NCBI RefSeq assembly: GCF_036322585.1
Contig: NZ_AP024600.1
Span: 4,092,001 to 4,156,000 of the forward strand
Length of the DNA: 64,000 nucleotides
DNA from: Luteolibacter sp. LG18
Lineage (GTDB): Bacteria; Verrucomicrobiota; Verrucomicrobiia; Verrucomicrobiales; Akkermansiaceae
Direction: 5' to 3'
Numbering within the stretch: position 1 is the stretch's first letter; the number at the start of each line of letters is the position of its first letter. Positions 10,476 to 19,188 of the stretch are shown here, one piece after another. Both the position numbers and the translations under genes were made by a program. The notes beneath the pieces were generated by a model, which was not told the origin of the DNA, ran no database searches, and was given only the letters and a program-made list of their open reading frames with translations.

Positions 10476-11852
10476 CTATCCCTCCTTCACGATCACGCGG
10501 ATGTCATCGGTGGACAGGCCGGCGTTGAAGAGGATGTGCACCGTCCGGCTGTCTTCGGACAGACGCACGCGGTCCGGCTGGGTCCAGGGTTGGTCGAGAT
10601 CGATGCCGCGGAACCTGCTGCTGGCCTTTTCGCTATCCGCCCACTCCGGTTCGGCGAAGGTCGCGTCCGTGTCATCGAGGAAGCTCTTCTGGGCGCAAAT
10701 CGCGAGCACCGGCCGGTCGAAGGTGACGGAGCCTTGGAACATGCCGTTGAAGACCCCCGGTGCTCCCACCGGATTGAAGCGGATGAGGTAGCTGCGGAGT
10801 CTCGCACCGGGAATTGGCTGGAGGGTGTAGCCGGCATCCGGGTCGTCGTCCGGGAAAGTCCCCGGTGCGATCATCTCGGCGCGGAAGGGCTTGTCGAAGG
10901 GCACATAGCGTTTCTCGGGGATCACCATCACGGCTTCGTTGCTCTCCAGCACCGCCAATTGCGCGGAGGTCGAGGGTGGGGCGGGCAGCACCTTCCCCTC
11001 GGTGGCGAGAATCCCGTAGGAAAGCGGCCAGGTGCGGGTGAAGATGGCGGGGTTGAATTCGGTTTCGCTGAGACCCGCCTTGCCGCTGGAGGTGAGCGCG
11101 CCGCCTTCCGGCAGACGTCTCACGTCCTTTCCGGCGCTCACCTCGACGAGGCCGTCCATCACCATGTAATCCGCGCTGCCGTCCGGGCGGGCGGAAACCC
11201 CGAAAGCCGTGCCCAGATCGGTGACCTTGCCGCTGGCGGTCACCACTTCGAACCCGTGGGCGGGTTCCGGGCACCAGGCATTCAACTGGCCACCGTTCAA
11301 GCGCATGGCAGTGGGGGAGAGCACTTCGAAGTTCGCGGGGCCTTCGATCGCGACAATCGCACCGTTCTTGAAATCGAGCCGGTAAAGTCCCGCGCCGAGC
11401 GTGCCTTTGAATCCCTGCCCGACCTCGCTGGTGGTCACGATGTGCCCCCCGGCATCCAGCTCCATGAATTCCGCCACCATCGGTTGTTCACGGAGCCCGG
11501 CCATCCGCAGGGCGAAAATCCCCGCGGCGAAGAAGGTCACGGCGGCGGCGGCAGTGAGCAGCCGTTTCCGAAAGGAGACCCGCTGGATCACCTGGGACAC
11601 GAAGAGTTGGTCGCTGCCACCGGCCACATGGATCACGTGCTCGGTGATGGCCCGGACGATCGCCTCCGGATCGCGGCCGGGCGCGAGCCCGGAAAGCGCC
11701 TCGGAGAGGGCGAGGTGGTCGAGAGCCGCTCTGCGTAAATTCGAGTTTGCCTGCAATAATTCTGAAAGCGAAACAAGCTCTTTGGGGCTGAGGCTGCCAT
11801 CGATCAATCCTTCCAAGAGTGCTTGGAAGTCCGGGGCGGGGGCGGGTTTCAT
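10476..11852 (-). CDS. FecR-domain membrane protein (anti-sigma-factor type)
   Basis: 458 residues. Residues 1-90 are a helical cytoplasmic part (LLEGLIDGSLSPKELVSLSEL) of the kind that binds ECF sigma factors in this phylum. A membrane segment follows at about 98-112 (LLTAAAAVTFFAAGIFALRMAG), then a periplasmic FecR domain at about 150-280 with the typical NGAIVAIEGPANFEV and GKVTDLGTAFGVSA strands. The C-terminal 150 residues look like a beta-sandwich with no assigned family. FecR proteins relay an outer signal to a sigma factor. Unlike the FecR gene at 60246, no sigma gene lies next to this one, so its partner must be elsewhere. It diverges from the GH2 gene at 12058, with a 205-bp shared control region. 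Confidence 0.8.
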   Translation of the reverse strand: MKPAPAPDFQALLEGLIDGSLSPKELVSLSELLQANSNLRRAALDHLALSEALSGLAPGRDPEAIVRAITEHVIHVAGGSDQLFVSQVIQRVSFRKRLLTAAAAVTFFAAGIFALRMAGLREQPMVAEFMELDAGGHIVTTSEVGQGFKGTLGAGLYRLDFKNGAIVAIEGPANFEVLSPTAMRLNGGQLNAWCPEPAHGFEVVTASGKVTDLGTAFGVSARPDGSADYMVMDGLVEVSAGKDVRRLPEGGALTSSGKAGLSETEFNPAIFTRTWPLSYGILATEGKVLPAPPSTSAQLAVLESNEAVMVIPEKRYVPFDKPFRAEMIAPGTFPDDDPDAGYTLQPIPGARLRSYLIRFNPVGAPGVFNGMFQGSVTFDRPVLAICAQKSFLDDTDATFAEPEWADSEKASSRFRGIDLDQPWTQPDRVRLSEDSRTVHILFNAGLSTDDIRVIVKEG

Positions 11853-12002
11853 GACGACTGGGAGGAAGGGTGATCCGGTGGTCCGGTGGGTGGGGGGAAT
11901 CCAAGTGGATTCATCAGGGTGATTTCGCGAATGGAGTTTGGTGTTACAAATGTTCCCTCCGAAAACACTTTTAGTGGGTGCTATGCTCCCGGTTTCGGCG
12001 GC

Positions 12003-12030
12003 AAAATCGTCCGATTTTCGGGAACACCCG
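12003..12030. promoter_or_regulatory. operator-like palindrome upstream of the GH2 gene
   Basis: AAAATCG-TC-CGATTTT is a perfect 7-2-7 inverted repeat (12003-12018) followed directly by CGGGAACACCCG. It lies 28-55 nt before the GH2 start. A similar string, CGATTTTTTCCGGAACACCC, occurs at 16550-16569 between the sulfatase and beta-helix genes. A shared regulator is an inference from these two sites only. Confidence 0.35.
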
Positions 12031-12057
12031 TCCTGATCACGAAATTACCCCACTCAC

Positions 12058-14724
12058 ATGATCCGCCATTTCATCGCCTTATTGGGCTCCCTCGCCGTCC
12101 TGCATGCCGGGCCGGAACGGGAGCCGGACTTTTCCAGAGCCGGGTTCTACACCGTTCCGGACAGCGGTCGGTCCGCCGCTGACTTCAATGTCGGCTGGCG
12201 TTTCCATCGGGGAAACGTGGAGGAGGCTGAAGCCCGGGATTTCAATGACCGCGCGTGGCAGCAGGTGTGCACGCCGCACGGCGTGGACGGTGCCCTGCCG
12301 GAGGAAACCAGTGGCAGCTCGAATTACCAGGGCCCGGCGTGGTATCGGAAAACCTTCACGCCCCCGACCGATCTGACGGGCAAGCGGGTGTCGCTGCATT
12401 TCGAGGGCATCCTCGGGAAATCGAAAATCTGGGTGAACGGCAAGCTGATGCGCGAGCACTTCTCCGGCTTCCTGCCCGCCATCGTGGACATCACGGAGGT
12501 AGCCGAGCTGGGCAAGCCGAACGTCGTGGCCGTGCTGGCCGACAACAGCGACGATCCCAGCTATCCGCCGGGCAAGCCGCAGAAGCAGCTCGATTACAGC
12601 TATCTGGGCGGCATCTACCGCGACGTCTGGCTGGTTTCCACCAACCCGGTGCACATCACCGACCCGAACGCGGTCGACGTGGTGGCGGGGGGCGGGGTGT
12701 TTTTCCACACCGACGAGCTCGATGCGGCGCACGCCAAGTCCGGCGTGCAGGTGCACGTGGTGAATGAATCCGACCGCGAGGGCGCCTACACCGTGGAATG
12801 CGATCTGACGGATGCCACTGGCAAGGCGGTGGCCAGCGCGAAAGCTCCGCTGAAGCTGGCTGCCAAGGCTAGCGGCACCACCAGCTTCACGCTCGGGGTG
12901 AAGAATCCCGCCATGTGGACGCCGGATTCCCCGGTGCTCCACAACCTGGTCGTCCGTGTGAAGGATCGCGAAGGCAAGGTCATCGATGCCCGCCGCAACC
13001 GTGTGGGCCTGCGCACGATCGCGTTCACCCACGAGAAGGGCTTTATCCTGAACGGCCAGCCGTTTCCGGAAAAGCTCATCGGCGGCAACCGCCATCAGGA
13101 TCATGCCGTGATCGGCTTCGCCCTGAGCAACAACCTCCACTGGCGGGACGCGCTGAAGCTCCGCGAGGCGGGATTCCGCGTGGTCCGCAACGCGCACTAC
13201 CCGCAGGACCCGGCCTTCATGGATGCCTGCGATGAGCTCGGCCTCTTCGTCATCGTCAACACGCCCGGCTGGCAGTTCTGGAACAAGGATCCGATCTTCG
13301 GCGAGCGTGTGTATTCCGACATCCGCAACATGGTGCGCCGCGACCGCAACCACGCCTCGGTGCTGCTGTGGGAGCCGATCCTCAACGAGACCAGCTATCC
13401 GGCGGAGTTCGCGAAGAACGCCCACGACATCAACCACGCCGAGTATCCCTGGCCCGGTTGCTACACCGCCGCGGATTCCGAGGCGCTCGGCCACGAGCAC
13501 TTCGAGGTGCTCTATGCCCATCCCAGGTCCGGCGACGGTCTCGACATCGCGACGAACTACGACAAGAGCAAGGTTTACTTCACCCGCGAGTGGGGCGACA
13601 ACGTGGACGACTGGGGCGCGCAGAACTCTCCGAGCCGGGTTTCCCTCGGCTGGGGCGAGGTGCCGCAATTGGTGCAGGCCAAGCATTACGCGAAGCCCTC
13701 GTATCCCTACAGCTGCCTCGATTCGCTGTTCCGCGCCGGTCCGGAGCATTTCGGCGGCACGATGTGGCACAGCTTCGACCACCAGCGTGGCTATCACCTC
13801 GATCCCTTCCTCGGCGGCATCATGGATGCCTTCCGTCGTCCGAAGTTCTCCTACGAGCTGTTCAAGGCGCAGCGTCCAGTGAAGCCGACGGTGCCGGGCA
13901 TCGAGAGCGGCCCGACTGTGTTCGTTGCGAACGCGATGACGCCATTCTCCCAGGAGGATGTGACCGTTTACTCGAATTGCGACTCCGTCCGCCTGAGCGT
14001 GAACGGCAAGGTCTTCGGTGAGAAGAAGGTGCCGTTCGCCGAGGGCACCAAGTCGCACATCCCAATGGTCACCTTCGAGAACGCCTTCCACTTCATGGAG
14101 GCGAAGAAGCTGAGCCGCGCCTTCAAGCCGAACGACGTCCAGCTCGTCGCCGAGGGGATCGTGGACGGCAAGGTCGTCTGCACCCACGTTTCACGTCCCG
14201 CGCAGGTGGCGGTGCGGATCGATCTCTCCATCGACAACGCGGGCCAGAAGATCCTGGCGGACGGTTCGACGGTAGTGCCGGTGATGGCCACGTTGGTGGA
14301 CAAGAATGGCACGCCGAAGCGCCTGAACAACGGTTCGGTGGCCTTCGAAGTCACGGGCGCGGGTGAACTGATCGGGGATGTCTCGGTGGGCGCGAATCCG
14401 CGGGCGCTGAAGTGGGGCGATGCTCCGGCGCTGGTGCGCGTGGGCGCGAAGCCCGGCAAGGTCCGGATCGTGGCGCGGTTCGTGCCGGCGGGAGCCCAGA
14501 TGCCACAGACCGGCGTGCTGGAATTTGAAACCGCCCCGGCACCGGGAGCTTTCGTGCAGGACGAAATCCCCGAGCCCGGCCACGGCGTGGCGGTGGTGGC
14601 CCAAGGGGGGGAAGACACCGTGGATTCGCTCCGTTTGAAACTGGAGACCTCCGAGAAGGAGCTCAACCGCCTGCGCAACCGTGAGGTGGAGCGCCAGCAG
14701 ACGGAGTTTGAGAACACCAAGTAA
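12058..14724 (+). CDS. secreted glycoside hydrolase family 2 (beta-galactosidase/glucuronidase type)
   Basis: 888 residues with a signal peptide (MIRHFIALLGSLAVLHA). The order is: sugar-binding jelly roll about 40-200 (the GH2 signature runs from GPAWYRKTF to GGIYRDVWLV), immunoglobulin-like domain about 215-325, TIM barrel about 330-610, then two beta-sandwich domains (the first resembles DUF4982) and a short charged coiled coil at the end (SLRLKLETSEKELNRLRNRE). Candidate catalytic residues are E444 in ILNETSY (acid/base) and E511 in FTREWGDN (nucleophile). The barrel start HEKGFILNGQPF and GGNRHQDH are typical. It removes terminal beta-linked sugars; the substrate cannot be told from sequence. 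Neighbouring sulfatase and beta-helix genes suggest a sulfated polysaccharide. Confidence 0.88.
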   Translation: MIRHFIALLGSLAVLHAGPEREPDFSRAGFYTVPDSGRSAADFNVGWRFHRGNVEEAEARDFNDRAWQQVCTPHGVDGALPEETSGSSNYQGPAWYRKTFTPPTDLTGKRVSLHFEGILGKSKIWVNGKLMREHFSGFLPAIVDITEVAELGKPNVVAVLADNSDDPSYPPGKPQKQLDYSYLGGIYRDVWLVSTNPVHITDPNAVDVVAGGGVFFHTDELDAAHAKSGVQVHVVNESDREGAYTVECDLTDATGKAVASAKAPLKLAAKASGTTSFTLGVKNPAMWTPDSPVLHNLVVRVKDREGKVIDARRNRVGLRTIAFTHEKGFILNGQPFPEKLIGGNRHQDHAVIGFALSNNLHWRDALKLREAGFRVVRNAHYPQDPAFMDACDELGLFVIVNTPGWQFWNKDPIFGERVYSDIRNMVRRDRNHASVLLWEPILNETSYPAEFAKNAHDINHAEYPWPGCYTAADSEALGHEHFEVLYAHPRSGDGLDIATNYDKSKVYFTREWGDNVDDWGAQNSPSRVSLGWGEVPQLVQAKHYAKPSYPYSCLDSLFRAGPEHFGGTMWHSFDHQRGYHLDPFLGGIMDAFRRPKFSYELFKAQRPVKPTVPGIESGPTVFVANAMTPFSQEDVTVYSNCDSVRLSVNGKVFGEKKVPFAEGTKSHIPMVTFENAFHFMEAKKLSRAFKPNDVQLVAEGIVDGKVVCTHVSRPAQVAVRIDLSIDNAGQKILADGSTVVPVMATLVDKNGTPKRLNNGSVAFEVTGAGELIGDVSVGANPRALKWGDAPALVRVGAKPGKVRIVARFVPAGAQMPQTGVLEFETAPAPGAFVQDEIPEPGHGVAVVAQGGEDTVDSLRLKLETSEKELNRLRNREVERQQTEFENTK

Positions 14725-14743
14725 GCTTAGGTGGTAAAAGGAT

Positions 14744-14790
14744 AAGGCCGGGGAAGGTGGACGCGGCGTCCGCTTTTCCCGGCCTTTTTT
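14744..14790 (+). terminator. rho-independent terminator after the GH2 gene
   Basis: AAGGCCGGGGAA pairs with TTTTCCCGGCCTT across a loop that itself folds (GGACGCGGCGTCC), ending in six Ts. It begins 20 nt after the stop at 14724. Nothing coding is seen between here and the sulfatase stop at 15016. Confidence 0.8.
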
Positions 14791-15015
14791 AGGCCTTATG
14801 CAGGACCTCTGAGAACTTCTCTATCACCGGCGGGCACGCGGCCGGGGGTGGACACATTCGCGTGAACACACCGGATACATGCAATGAACGGGACGGCCGC
14901 GCGCCGCCGGAGAGGAGTCGAGCCCGGGGTTGGCGCCGGGCTGCTGGAAAGGGATCTAGCATCATCGATACCAGATCGGGACCGATGATGCATTTTCGCG
15001 ATTTGCAACGGAGGC

Positions 15016-16491
15016 TTACTCTTCCGAGACCGGTTGGGCGGGCTTCGGCTTGCCAGCGATCTTTTCCAGACGCTCGGCCATTTCCTTCAGCTTGGCCGGT
15101 TCGGATTGGGCCAGGTTGCTTTTTTCCTGGAGGTCCTTGGAGAGGTCGAAGAGCGCGCCGGGCTTCTTGTCGCTGGCGGGAGAGATGTATTTCCAATCGC
15201 CCACCCGCAGCGTGATGCGGTCGCCGAGCCCGACGATGTGGTCGCGGCCGGTCTTCGATTCGCCGAGCAGGGCGGGCACGACATCCTGGCTGTCCTGGAA
15301 GGCGTCGTCGGCCACCGGCTTGCCCGCGAGGTGGGCGAGGCTGCGCGGCAGGTCGACCTGGCTCACCATCGCCTCGGTGGTGCCGCCGGGTTTCACCTTG
15401 GCGGGCCAGCGGACGATGAAGGGCATGCGGATGCCTCCCTCGCTGCACGAATACTTGCCGCCGCTGAAGGGACCGGCGGGCTTGTGGCTGCCGAGCTTCA
15501 TGGCGGACATATCCTTGTAGCCGTCGTTCACCACCGGGCCGTTGTCGCTGGAGAGGATGACCAGCGTGTTGTCGGCGAGCTTGAGCTCATCGAGCGTGCG
15601 GAGAATTTCGCCGACCTGCCAGTCTGCCTCCACGATCGAGTCGCCGCGGGGCCCCATCGGGGTCTTGCCTGCGAACTTCGGGTTCGGCAGGCGCGGCACG
15701 TGGATGTTGTGCATCGCGTAGTAGAGGAAGAATGGCTTGCCGCCGGAAGAGCGGATGAACTGGGTGGCTTGGTGGCAGAAGGTGGAGGACATTTCCTGGT
15801 CGTTCCACAGCGCCTTGGCACCGCCGGTCATGTGGCCGATGCGGCCCACTCCGTTGAGGAAGCCCATGCTGTGCTGCGGATTAGATTCCATCGCCTGCTT
15901 TTCCTTCGGCAGCGGCGGGGCCTCGCCCTCCAGTCGGTGGACGTAGGAGACCTTGATGGGGTCCTTCGGATCGAGGTTCACCACCTTGCCGTTTTCCATG
16001 TAAACGCACGGCATCCGGTCGGCGGTGGCGGGCATGATGAAGGTGTAGTCGAAGCCGACCTGGTTCGGTCCGGGGGTGACGGTCTGGTTCCAATCGATGC
16101 CGCCCCTGCCGCCGAGGCCGAGGTGCCATTTCCCGATCGCCGCGGTGCGGTAGCCGGCCGCCTTCATGACCGAGGGCAGAGTGGGGGCGTCGGTGGGAAT
16201 GATCATCGCCGCGTCGCCGGGGAGAATGCCGGTGCCTTCCTGGCGGAACGGATACTTCCCGGTCATCAGCGAATAGCGGGACGGGGTGCAGGTGGAGGCG
16301 GTGCTGTAGGCGGAGTGGAAATTGAGGCCCTCCTTCGCCAGCCGGTCGATGTTCGGGGTCTGCACCGCGGTGGCGCCATTGCAGGAAATGTCGCCGTAGC
16401 CGAGGTCATCGGCGTAGAGGATCACGACGTTCGGCTGGGCGGCGGAAAGGAGGGGAGCCGCCAGGAGCGGGAGGAGGACTTGGAGTTTCAT
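15016..16491 (-). CDS. secreted S1-type sulfatase (arylsulfatase family)
   Basis: 491 residues from the ATG at 16491, which opens a clear signal peptide (MKLQVLLPLLAAPLLSAAQ); an upstream in-frame extension is basic and unlike any sulfatase, so it was not used. The metal-binding start NVVILYADDLGYGD is followed by the active-site signature C68-T-P-S-R, whose cysteine is converted to formylglycine by a sulfatase-maturating enzyme. Other hallmarks are GKWHLG, FFLYYAMHNIHVP, VILSSDNGP and GGIRMPFIVRWP. It hydrolyses sulfate esters, probably on a polysaccharide, outside the cytoplasm. It diverges from the LamG/beta-helix gene at 16626 and sits tail-to-tail with the GH2 gene. No maturase gene is seen in the window. 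Confidence 0.93.
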   Translation of the reverse strand: MKLQVLLPLLAAPLLSAAQPNVVILYADDLGYGDISCNGATAVQTPNIDRLAKEGLNFHSAYSTASTCTPSRYSLMTGKYPFRQEGTGILPGDAAMIIPTDAPTLPSVMKAAGYRTAAIGKWHLGLGGRGGIDWNQTVTPGPNQVGFDYTFIMPATADRMPCVYMENGKVVNLDPKDPIKVSYVHRLEGEAPPLPKEKQAMESNPQHSMGFLNGVGRIGHMTGGAKALWNDQEMSSTFCHQATQFIRSSGGKPFFLYYAMHNIHVPRLPNPKFAGKTPMGPRGDSIVEADWQVGEILRTLDELKLADNTLVILSSDNGPVVNDGYKDMSAMKLGSHKPAGPFSGGKYSCSEGGIRMPFIVRWPAKVKPGGTTEAMVSQVDLPRSLAHLAGKPVADDAFQDSQDVVPALLGESKTGRDHIVGLGDRITLRVGDWKYISPASDKKPGALFDLSKDLQEKSNLAQSEPAKLKEMAERLEKIAGKPKPAQPVSEE

Positions 16492-16548
16492 TCGAAAGAC
16501 GTACAAGTGGAAGTTTCGCGACCGCTTCCGGTGTGACCTTTGCATTTT

Positions 16549-16570
16549 GCGATTTTTTCCGGAACACCCT
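16549..16570. promoter_or_regulatory. AT-rich motif shared with the GH2 upstream region
   Basis: CGATTTTTTCCGGAACACCC lies between the divergent sulfatase (start 16491) and beta-helix gene (start 16626). It closely matches CGATTTTCGGGAACACCC at 12012. It could be a binding site common to the three genes; two occurrences are weak evidence. Confidence 0.3.
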
Positions 16571-16625
16571 CCGGGGCCATCAAATCTTATAGCACACAGA
16601 CGGTGCCGCCGCGGGTGATTCAGAC

Positions 16626-19181
16626 ATGATGAAGTGCATTTTTGATTCCGGTCTTTGTTCCCGCGTCGTGTCCGTCCTGTTCCTCGCGGCCGGCTCGCCG
16701 GTCCTCGCGGAGGACGCCATGACATTTTCAGGTTCCGACCTCGCGATCGCGGGTCGACCTTACGTTTTGGCCGTTCCTTCCGGCGGTTGTTTGGTGAATT
16801 GGGGGGATCTAATCACTGAGACCGTCACGGAAGGAACGGCCATCCATGTTTACAAGCAGAGCGAGCCGGTCTCGATCACGGTGACCAAGGATGGCAAGCC
16901 GGTGCCGCGGGATGCCACCGCGCTGTTCCGCGAGGCCAAGCCCGCGTGGGCGCGGAAGGCTCCGCTGGCGGAGGATGTGGACAACGTTTCCCGCCCGCTC
17001 GGCGCGTTGCTGAGGGCTCCGGCGGATTCGTTCTCGGTGGAGTTCCGCGTGAAATCCGAGGCGGTCTCCGGAAACCGGACGTTCTTTTCCTCGGGTGGGC
17101 CGGGGAGCGCCCAGGTGGGGCTGAAGGACGGCGCGCTGGTGTTCCAATTGAACGGCCGGCAGGTGATGTCCGGGGTGCTGGGGGATCGCTGGACGGACGG
17201 GGCGTGGCACCATGTCGCGGTCACCTACGACCGCGTGCCGTTGTTCCCGCACGGGAACCAGGTGCGGTTCTATCTCGACGGGCTGCCCGCGGGCGTGGCC
17301 GCGTTCGATGCACTGGATTCGGGGGCGGTGACCGGCACCGCGGCGACGCTGGGGGGCTCGGGATTCAAGGGGAACATGGAATGGCTGGCGGTCTACGACT
17401 CGCTGCTGTTTCCGCTGGCGATCTCCGATCATGCGGCCGTTCTGGCGGGAGACGCCCAGCTTCCGGTGACGGTGGCGAATGAAACGGTGAAGGCTTTCCA
17501 AGTGGACGAGCCGAAGATTTCCAAGGTCGTCAAACTCGCGCTGGACTCCAATCCGTCCGCGGACAACGGGCCCGCGCTCCGCAAGGCCTTGGTGGCCTTG
17601 GAAAACGGCAGCCGTCTCCAACTGACGGACGCGAACGGCCGCGGTGGCGTGAAGTTCTACATCCGGTCGTTGCAAGGCGCTCCGGCGTGGGCGGGTATGG
17701 TCATCCACGACAAGACCGATGTGGAGGTCGATGGCAACGGCTGCACGCTGGTGTTCTCCGACAACATGGCCCGCTACGTCTGGATGAAGGGCTGCACCCG
17801 CACGGCGATGCGGAACCTGGCTTTCGACATCGATCCGCTCTACGCGCGGGTCGGGATGTGGGCGAAGCTCCTCAAGGTCGATCCCGCCACCGGCGAGATG
17901 ATGGCCCAGGTGATCAATCCCCGCGATGGCAAGCCGGTGAAGGACCTGCCGAAGCGTGCGAGCTATTGGCGCTGGCGTCCGCACGATCCGGTGACCCTGC
18001 GCCAGACCGCGGACAACCAGTTTAAGTCCGACCTCTACGCGGTGAAACCCTATGCCGATCCCTCGGCGGGTCCGGGCGTGATCCGTTACAAGCTGAAGGT
18101 GCCGCCCACCGACAAGCTGTGGAAGGTGATCACCGCCTACCAGAAGGGCGCGAACTTCTACATGATCAACAACGCGGACTTCTCCTCGAACGCGGTGAGT
18201 CTCGACGACAGCAGCCACATCACCTTCGAGCGGGTGGACTACCACGCGGTGCTGGGCATGGTGTTTCTCTCCTCCGGCATCGATCACGTCCGCGTGGTGC
18301 GTTGCAAGATCGGCCTGCCCGAGGGCCTGACCGCCGCGGACCGTCCCCTGACCGCCGGGGCCGATGGCTACCATTTCCACCTGACCCGTGGATCGATCCT
18401 GTTCGAGGAAAACGAGATCGCCTTGACCGACGACGATCCGATCAGCCTGAAGGACGACTTGTGGACCGACGTGAAGACGGCGGGTCCGCGCAAGGTCAAT
18501 CTCGGTGGCAAGGGGCCGCGCGCGGGCAGCCCGATCGAAATTCTCGGCCCGGATTATGTCACCACCGGGTTCACCGCGAAGGTGGTGGCCTCCGAGGAAG
18601 GCGTGCTGACGCTGGACCGGGACCTGCCCGCGAATTTTCCTGCGAAAGCGGTGCTGGTGAACCGCAGCCACCACACCCGCGACTGGGTGATCCGGAACAA
18701 CTACTTCCATGACTACTATGGCCGCGTGATGATCTATACCGGTCACGGTCTGGTCACCGGCAACCGGGTTCACGACAGCCTGTATCACCTTGGCATCAGC
18801 GATGCCTACTACGAGCGCGCCGGGATCGCGTCCGACATCATCACCCACCGCAACCTGTTCGAGGGCACGGTGGCCGACACCGCCAAGTGGGGCGGCGACC
18901 AGAGCCTTGCCGGCTTCCACGGCATCACCTACTCGGCGAACAGCTTCCTCGATGGCAAGCTGAACATCAACTGTGCCGCGGACGCCCTGCTGACCCGGAA
19001 CTGGTTCTGGCGGAAGAGCGGGGAGAGCGCATACCCGGTGGAAGTGAAGAACAGCAAGGGTACGAAGCTGTTCGGAAACTTCGACGCCGTATCACCCGCG
19101 ACCGGCTTCCGCGCGAAGCAGGAGAAGTGCACCGGCACCCAGGAGAAGGACAACCTCCCGGCGGTTTTGACGGGAGGTTGA
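16626..19181 (+). CDS. secreted LamG plus right-handed beta-helix protein, GH110-like
   Basis: 851 residues with a signal peptide ending near VLAEDA. Residues about 115-285 form a LamG/concanavalin-like domain (WTDGAWHHVAVTYDR, VRFYLDGLPAG). From about 310 to 830 the protein has the short-rung pattern of a parallel beta-helix (VDGNGCTLVFSDN, HITFERVDYHAVLGMVF, DHVRVVRCKI, WVIRNNYFHDYYGRVMIYTG, LVTGNRVHDSLYHLGISD). The stretch ADGYHFHLTRG followed by ENEIALTDDDPISLKDD resembles the region of GH110 alpha-galactosidases where an H-F is followed by D-D and a helix rung. GH110 is my best guess; a polysaccharide lyase or epimerase fold is possible. It is divergently transcribed from the sulfatase. 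Confidence 0.7.
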   Translation: MMKCIFDSGLCSRVVSVLFLAAGSPVLAEDAMTFSGSDLAIAGRPYVLAVPSGGCLVNWGDLITETVTEGTAIHVYKQSEPVSITVTKDGKPVPRDATALFREAKPAWARKAPLAEDVDNVSRPLGALLRAPADSFSVEFRVKSEAVSGNRTFFSSGGPGSAQVGLKDGALVFQLNGRQVMSGVLGDRWTDGAWHHVAVTYDRVPLFPHGNQVRFYLDGLPAGVAAFDALDSGAVTGTAATLGGSGFKGNMEWLAVYDSLLFPLAISDHAAVLAGDAQLPVTVANETVKAFQVDEPKISKVVKLALDSNPSADNGPALRKALVALENGSRLQLTDANGRGGVKFYIRSLQGAPAWAGMVIHDKTDVEVDGNGCTLVFSDNMARYVWMKGCTRTAMRNLAFDIDPLYARVGMWAKLLKVDPATGEMMAQVINPRDGKPVKDLPKRASYWRWRPHDPVTLRQTADNQFKSDLYAVKPYADPSAGPGVIRYKLKVPPTDKLWKVITAYQKGANFYMINNADFSSNAVSLDDSSHITFERVDYHAVLGMVFLSSGIDHVRVVRCKIGLPEGLTAADRPLTAGADGYHFHLTRGSILFEENEIALTDDDPISLKDDLWTDVKTAGPRKVNLGGKGPRAGSPIEILGPDYVTTGFTAKVVASEEGVLTLDRDLPANFPAKAVLVNRSHHTRDWVIRNNYFHDYYGRVMIYTGHGLVTGNRVHDSLYHLGISDAYYERAGIASDIITHRNLFEGTVADTAKWGGDQSLAGFHGITYSANSFLDGKLNINCAADALLTRNWFWRKSGESAYPVEVKNSKGTKLFGNFDAVSPATGFRAKQEKCTGTQEKDNLPAVLTGG
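19151..19180. terminator. hairpin across the end of the beta-helix gene
   Basis: CAACCTCCCG and CGGGAGGTTG form a perfect 10-bp stem with a 10-nt loop. The hairpin overlaps the last codons of the plus-strand gene and ends 9 nt before the stop of the convergent HupE gene. There is no T tract; it is probably a shared terminator. Confidence 0.5.
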
Positions 19182-19188
19182 GGACGGG

